From positions 1 to 36,119 of the forward strand of contig JAKVBD010000051.1 of assembly GCA_022446985.1 (NCBI GenBank): DNA of 36,119 bases, written 5' to 3'. This stretch comes from Lentisphaerales bacterium (GTDB lineage: Bacteria; Verrucomicrobiota; Lentisphaeria; Lentisphaerales; Lentisphaeraceae). This document shows, one piece after another, positions 35,701 to 36,119 of this stretch; position 1 is the first letter of the stretch; every line of letters starts with the position of its first letter. A model generated the notes under the pieces. It was not told where the DNA came from, did not search any database, and saw only the letters and a program-made list of their open reading frames with translations. The position numbers were made by a program, and so were the translations under genes.

Positions 35701-35928
35701 GGTGCCAAAAGCCGCATAAGGCCCATTCTTTTGACTTCCATAACAACCTTTGCCAGTCTCTTACCGCTTCTCTCCGAAAAGAGCTTTCAGGCCCAATTCC
35801 TCATTCCAATTGGCGTCACTATCTCATTTGGACTTCTTAGCGTAACCGTCTACACACTCTTCTTTATGCCTTGTTACTACTATCTCGTTGAGGAGGGGAT
35901 TGATAAGTTTAAAAAGGTTTATAAATAG
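32767..35928 (+). CDS. RND family efflux transporter permease
   Basis: A 1053-residue proton-driven inner-membrane pump of the AcrB/MexB superfamily. It shows the duplicated RND plan: a first helix followed by a large periplasmic loop beginning TEPDVVFVNVAFPGASPLEVEE, then helices 2-6 with GILVDDAIVIGENIFEKREEG, and a second half with helix 7 near residue 530, another large loop and GIVVNDSVVLVDAINRLRRNG. The Asp pair in VDDAIVIGE and the matching NDSVVLVDA in the second half are the proton-relay region; the second half has Asn-Asp. Substrate (drug, metal or lipid) cannot be told, though the sequence type is closer to hydrophobe pumps than to CusA. Directly downstream of its adaptor. Confidence 0.95.
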   Translation: MRRLVAFFIDNPIYGNTLIVFAALFGFLAATNLNKESFPETEPDVVFVNVAFPGASPLEVEEGILMPVEEAVDAIQGIDKVTSNAFENFGQVHIEIQHGYDQDLAFRDIRDAVEQINTFPDGIERPRTNLQTKRRLVTSIIIYGDQDYVVLKEKAEEIRDGLLSIDGISQVSVSGVPARTINVKADQQALRRYNLSMREVADKIRSHNLNISAGRLKTDDYEFRLRLYGRAYWARDLGGIIVKNNQNGSAVLLKDISNIEEAWDENPNWLQFGIDSKNAVSLDITKTPEEDILEIRNKTFDYINEIRPALPDSINIDNWRDGTKSLSDRIELLTKNGIFGLILILICLGLFLNVKLAFWVSMGLPFAFLASFIIIIFTPVTINLVSLFGMILVSGILVDDAIVIGENIFEKREEGMSARDAAIEGTMQVLPAVFVSILTTVVAFIPFFYIIGSFGKFIWHMAAIVITCLLLSLVESVLILPAHLKHALETKKKNVKSRFSVRHHINKFLDYVMFSLIFRPIKRCLDYPVICFVAGLCLLVFTFGLMKGGHLQFSFFPKIDSDFVVSKLEMEPGTSLEKTKEVLAEIRQAAIDLNKRFEKELNGKSIVRKVWMTTGGSGGEQSSEFGKVALQLMRGEERKDITVSLKGRDGVEKETVLTAYAILAAWRQQTGKISGARNIAFERYGGHPFGAALTFQVTGRDMDQLNLATNMVRDALKKEKGVHDIQVLRYSGKDEIVLDVTEKGKALGLTRIDVARQVREAFYGIEVLELQRGKDSVELWLRYDVKHRANFSDINDLYIKLPDSSLVSIEEVATYQVKPGISKIVREDRRRQMEIVADVDEARANAEEIQSRFKEGFLPGLEASMPGIKIKLAGQKIERTKTNDSMARAFPLALIVMLILVALLFRSYVQSFMVLSMIPFGFVGAAIGHVIIDIDWTILSVIGMIGLSGIVVNDSVVLVDAINRLRRNGYSIHDACLNGAKSRIRPILLTSITTFASLLPLLSEKSFQAQFLIPIGVTISFGLLSVTVYTLFFMPCYYYLVEEGIDKFKKVYK

Positions 35929-35948
35929 CAGTCGTAAAGACACTAAAT

Positions 35949-36086
35949 TTCAGTACTTCGAACTTTATTAAAGTACTAGAGAGAATACTGAAGTTTTTAG
36001 CTAAGCACTACAATATCAAGCCGCAAGAAATTTTTACAGAGCCTCTGACACTTGAAGAAGTTGATCACAGACTCTACCTCAATTAG
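35949..36086 (+). pseudogene. Coding-like fragment without a start at the right edge
   Basis: One frame from just after the RND stop to TAG 36084-36086 reads a plausible protein end (FIKVLERILKFLAKHYNIKP, then EIFTEPLTLEEVDHRLYLN), but it has no ATG, GTG or TTG start after the upstream stop. It may be the remnant of a longer gene, or chance. The last 33 bases of the window show nothing I can assign. Confidence 0.3.
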
Positions 36087-36119
36087 CCGTCGTTGGATTA
36101 TCGGGTTAATTCTTTTTGC

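Noticed and set aside
1..36119. CRISPR array, tRNA, rRNA, transposase or phage genes
   Set aside because: I scanned the gaps for regular direct repeats, tRNA-like arms and recombinase motifs and saw none.

Overview
This is a contiguous piece of a bacterial chromosome of fairly low GC content, densely coding on both strands, with standard Shine-Dalgarno (SD) starts and mostly housekeeping or transport genes. The mix suggests a marine member of the PVC group, most likely Lentisphaerota. The pointers are secreted lipoprotein-type sugar isomerases, a YHS-DUF2231 membrane protein, a eukaryotic-like protein kinase, a split-ATPase Yej transporter and a large RND pump. No rRNA or other marker is present, so the taxonomy is inference. 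I found no tRNA, rRNA, CRISPR array, insertion sequence or phage gene.

Layout. 1-2.7 kb: the 3' part of a PhoD-like phosphatase gene, then a predicted lipoprotein of the sugar-phosphate isomerase/epimerase fold preceded by an inverted repeat that touches its SD. 2.7-3.6 kb: a badly decayed gene. 3.5-11.6 kb: a cyclophilin lipoprotein on the minus strand, then a plus-strand block of an archaemetzincin-like metalloprotease lipoprotein followed by a YejB-YejE-YejA-OppD-OppF type peptide importer. Its binding-protein gene carries an in-frame amber codon. 11.7-14.5 kb: a minus-strand group surE-dnaN-protein kinase. 14.7-17.7 kb: an HU-like protein with a clear terminator, aspS, a repeat-containing GC-richer gap and a small acidic protein. 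17.9-22.4 kb (minus): a YHS-DUF2231 membrane protein and a full-length type pyruvate carboxylase gene broken into two ORFs by the apparent loss of one C. 22.5-24.2 kb: a small membrane protein, a SanA/DUF218 protein and the ribosome hibernation factor HPF.

24.4-28.8 kb is the most unusual part. Three tightly packed plus-strand genes encode a HemN-like radical SAM enzyme, a fusion of a chorismate-lyase-like domain with a flavin-dependent halogenase/monooxygenase-like domain, and a GT-B glycosyltransferase. This looks like a compact pathway that makes, modifies and glycosylates a chorismate-derived aromatic compound. The product is unknown and the function is inferred from domains only.

28.8-36.1 kb: a tandem universal stress protein and pyruvate kinase (minus), then an RND adaptor-pump pair (plus) and a short coding-like fragment at the right edge. 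Pyruvate kinase and pyruvate carboxylase together link glycolysis to anaplerosis. Three interruptions (the binding-protein amber, the carboxylase frameshift and the decayed locus at 2.7-3.6 kb) deserve checking against raw reads.
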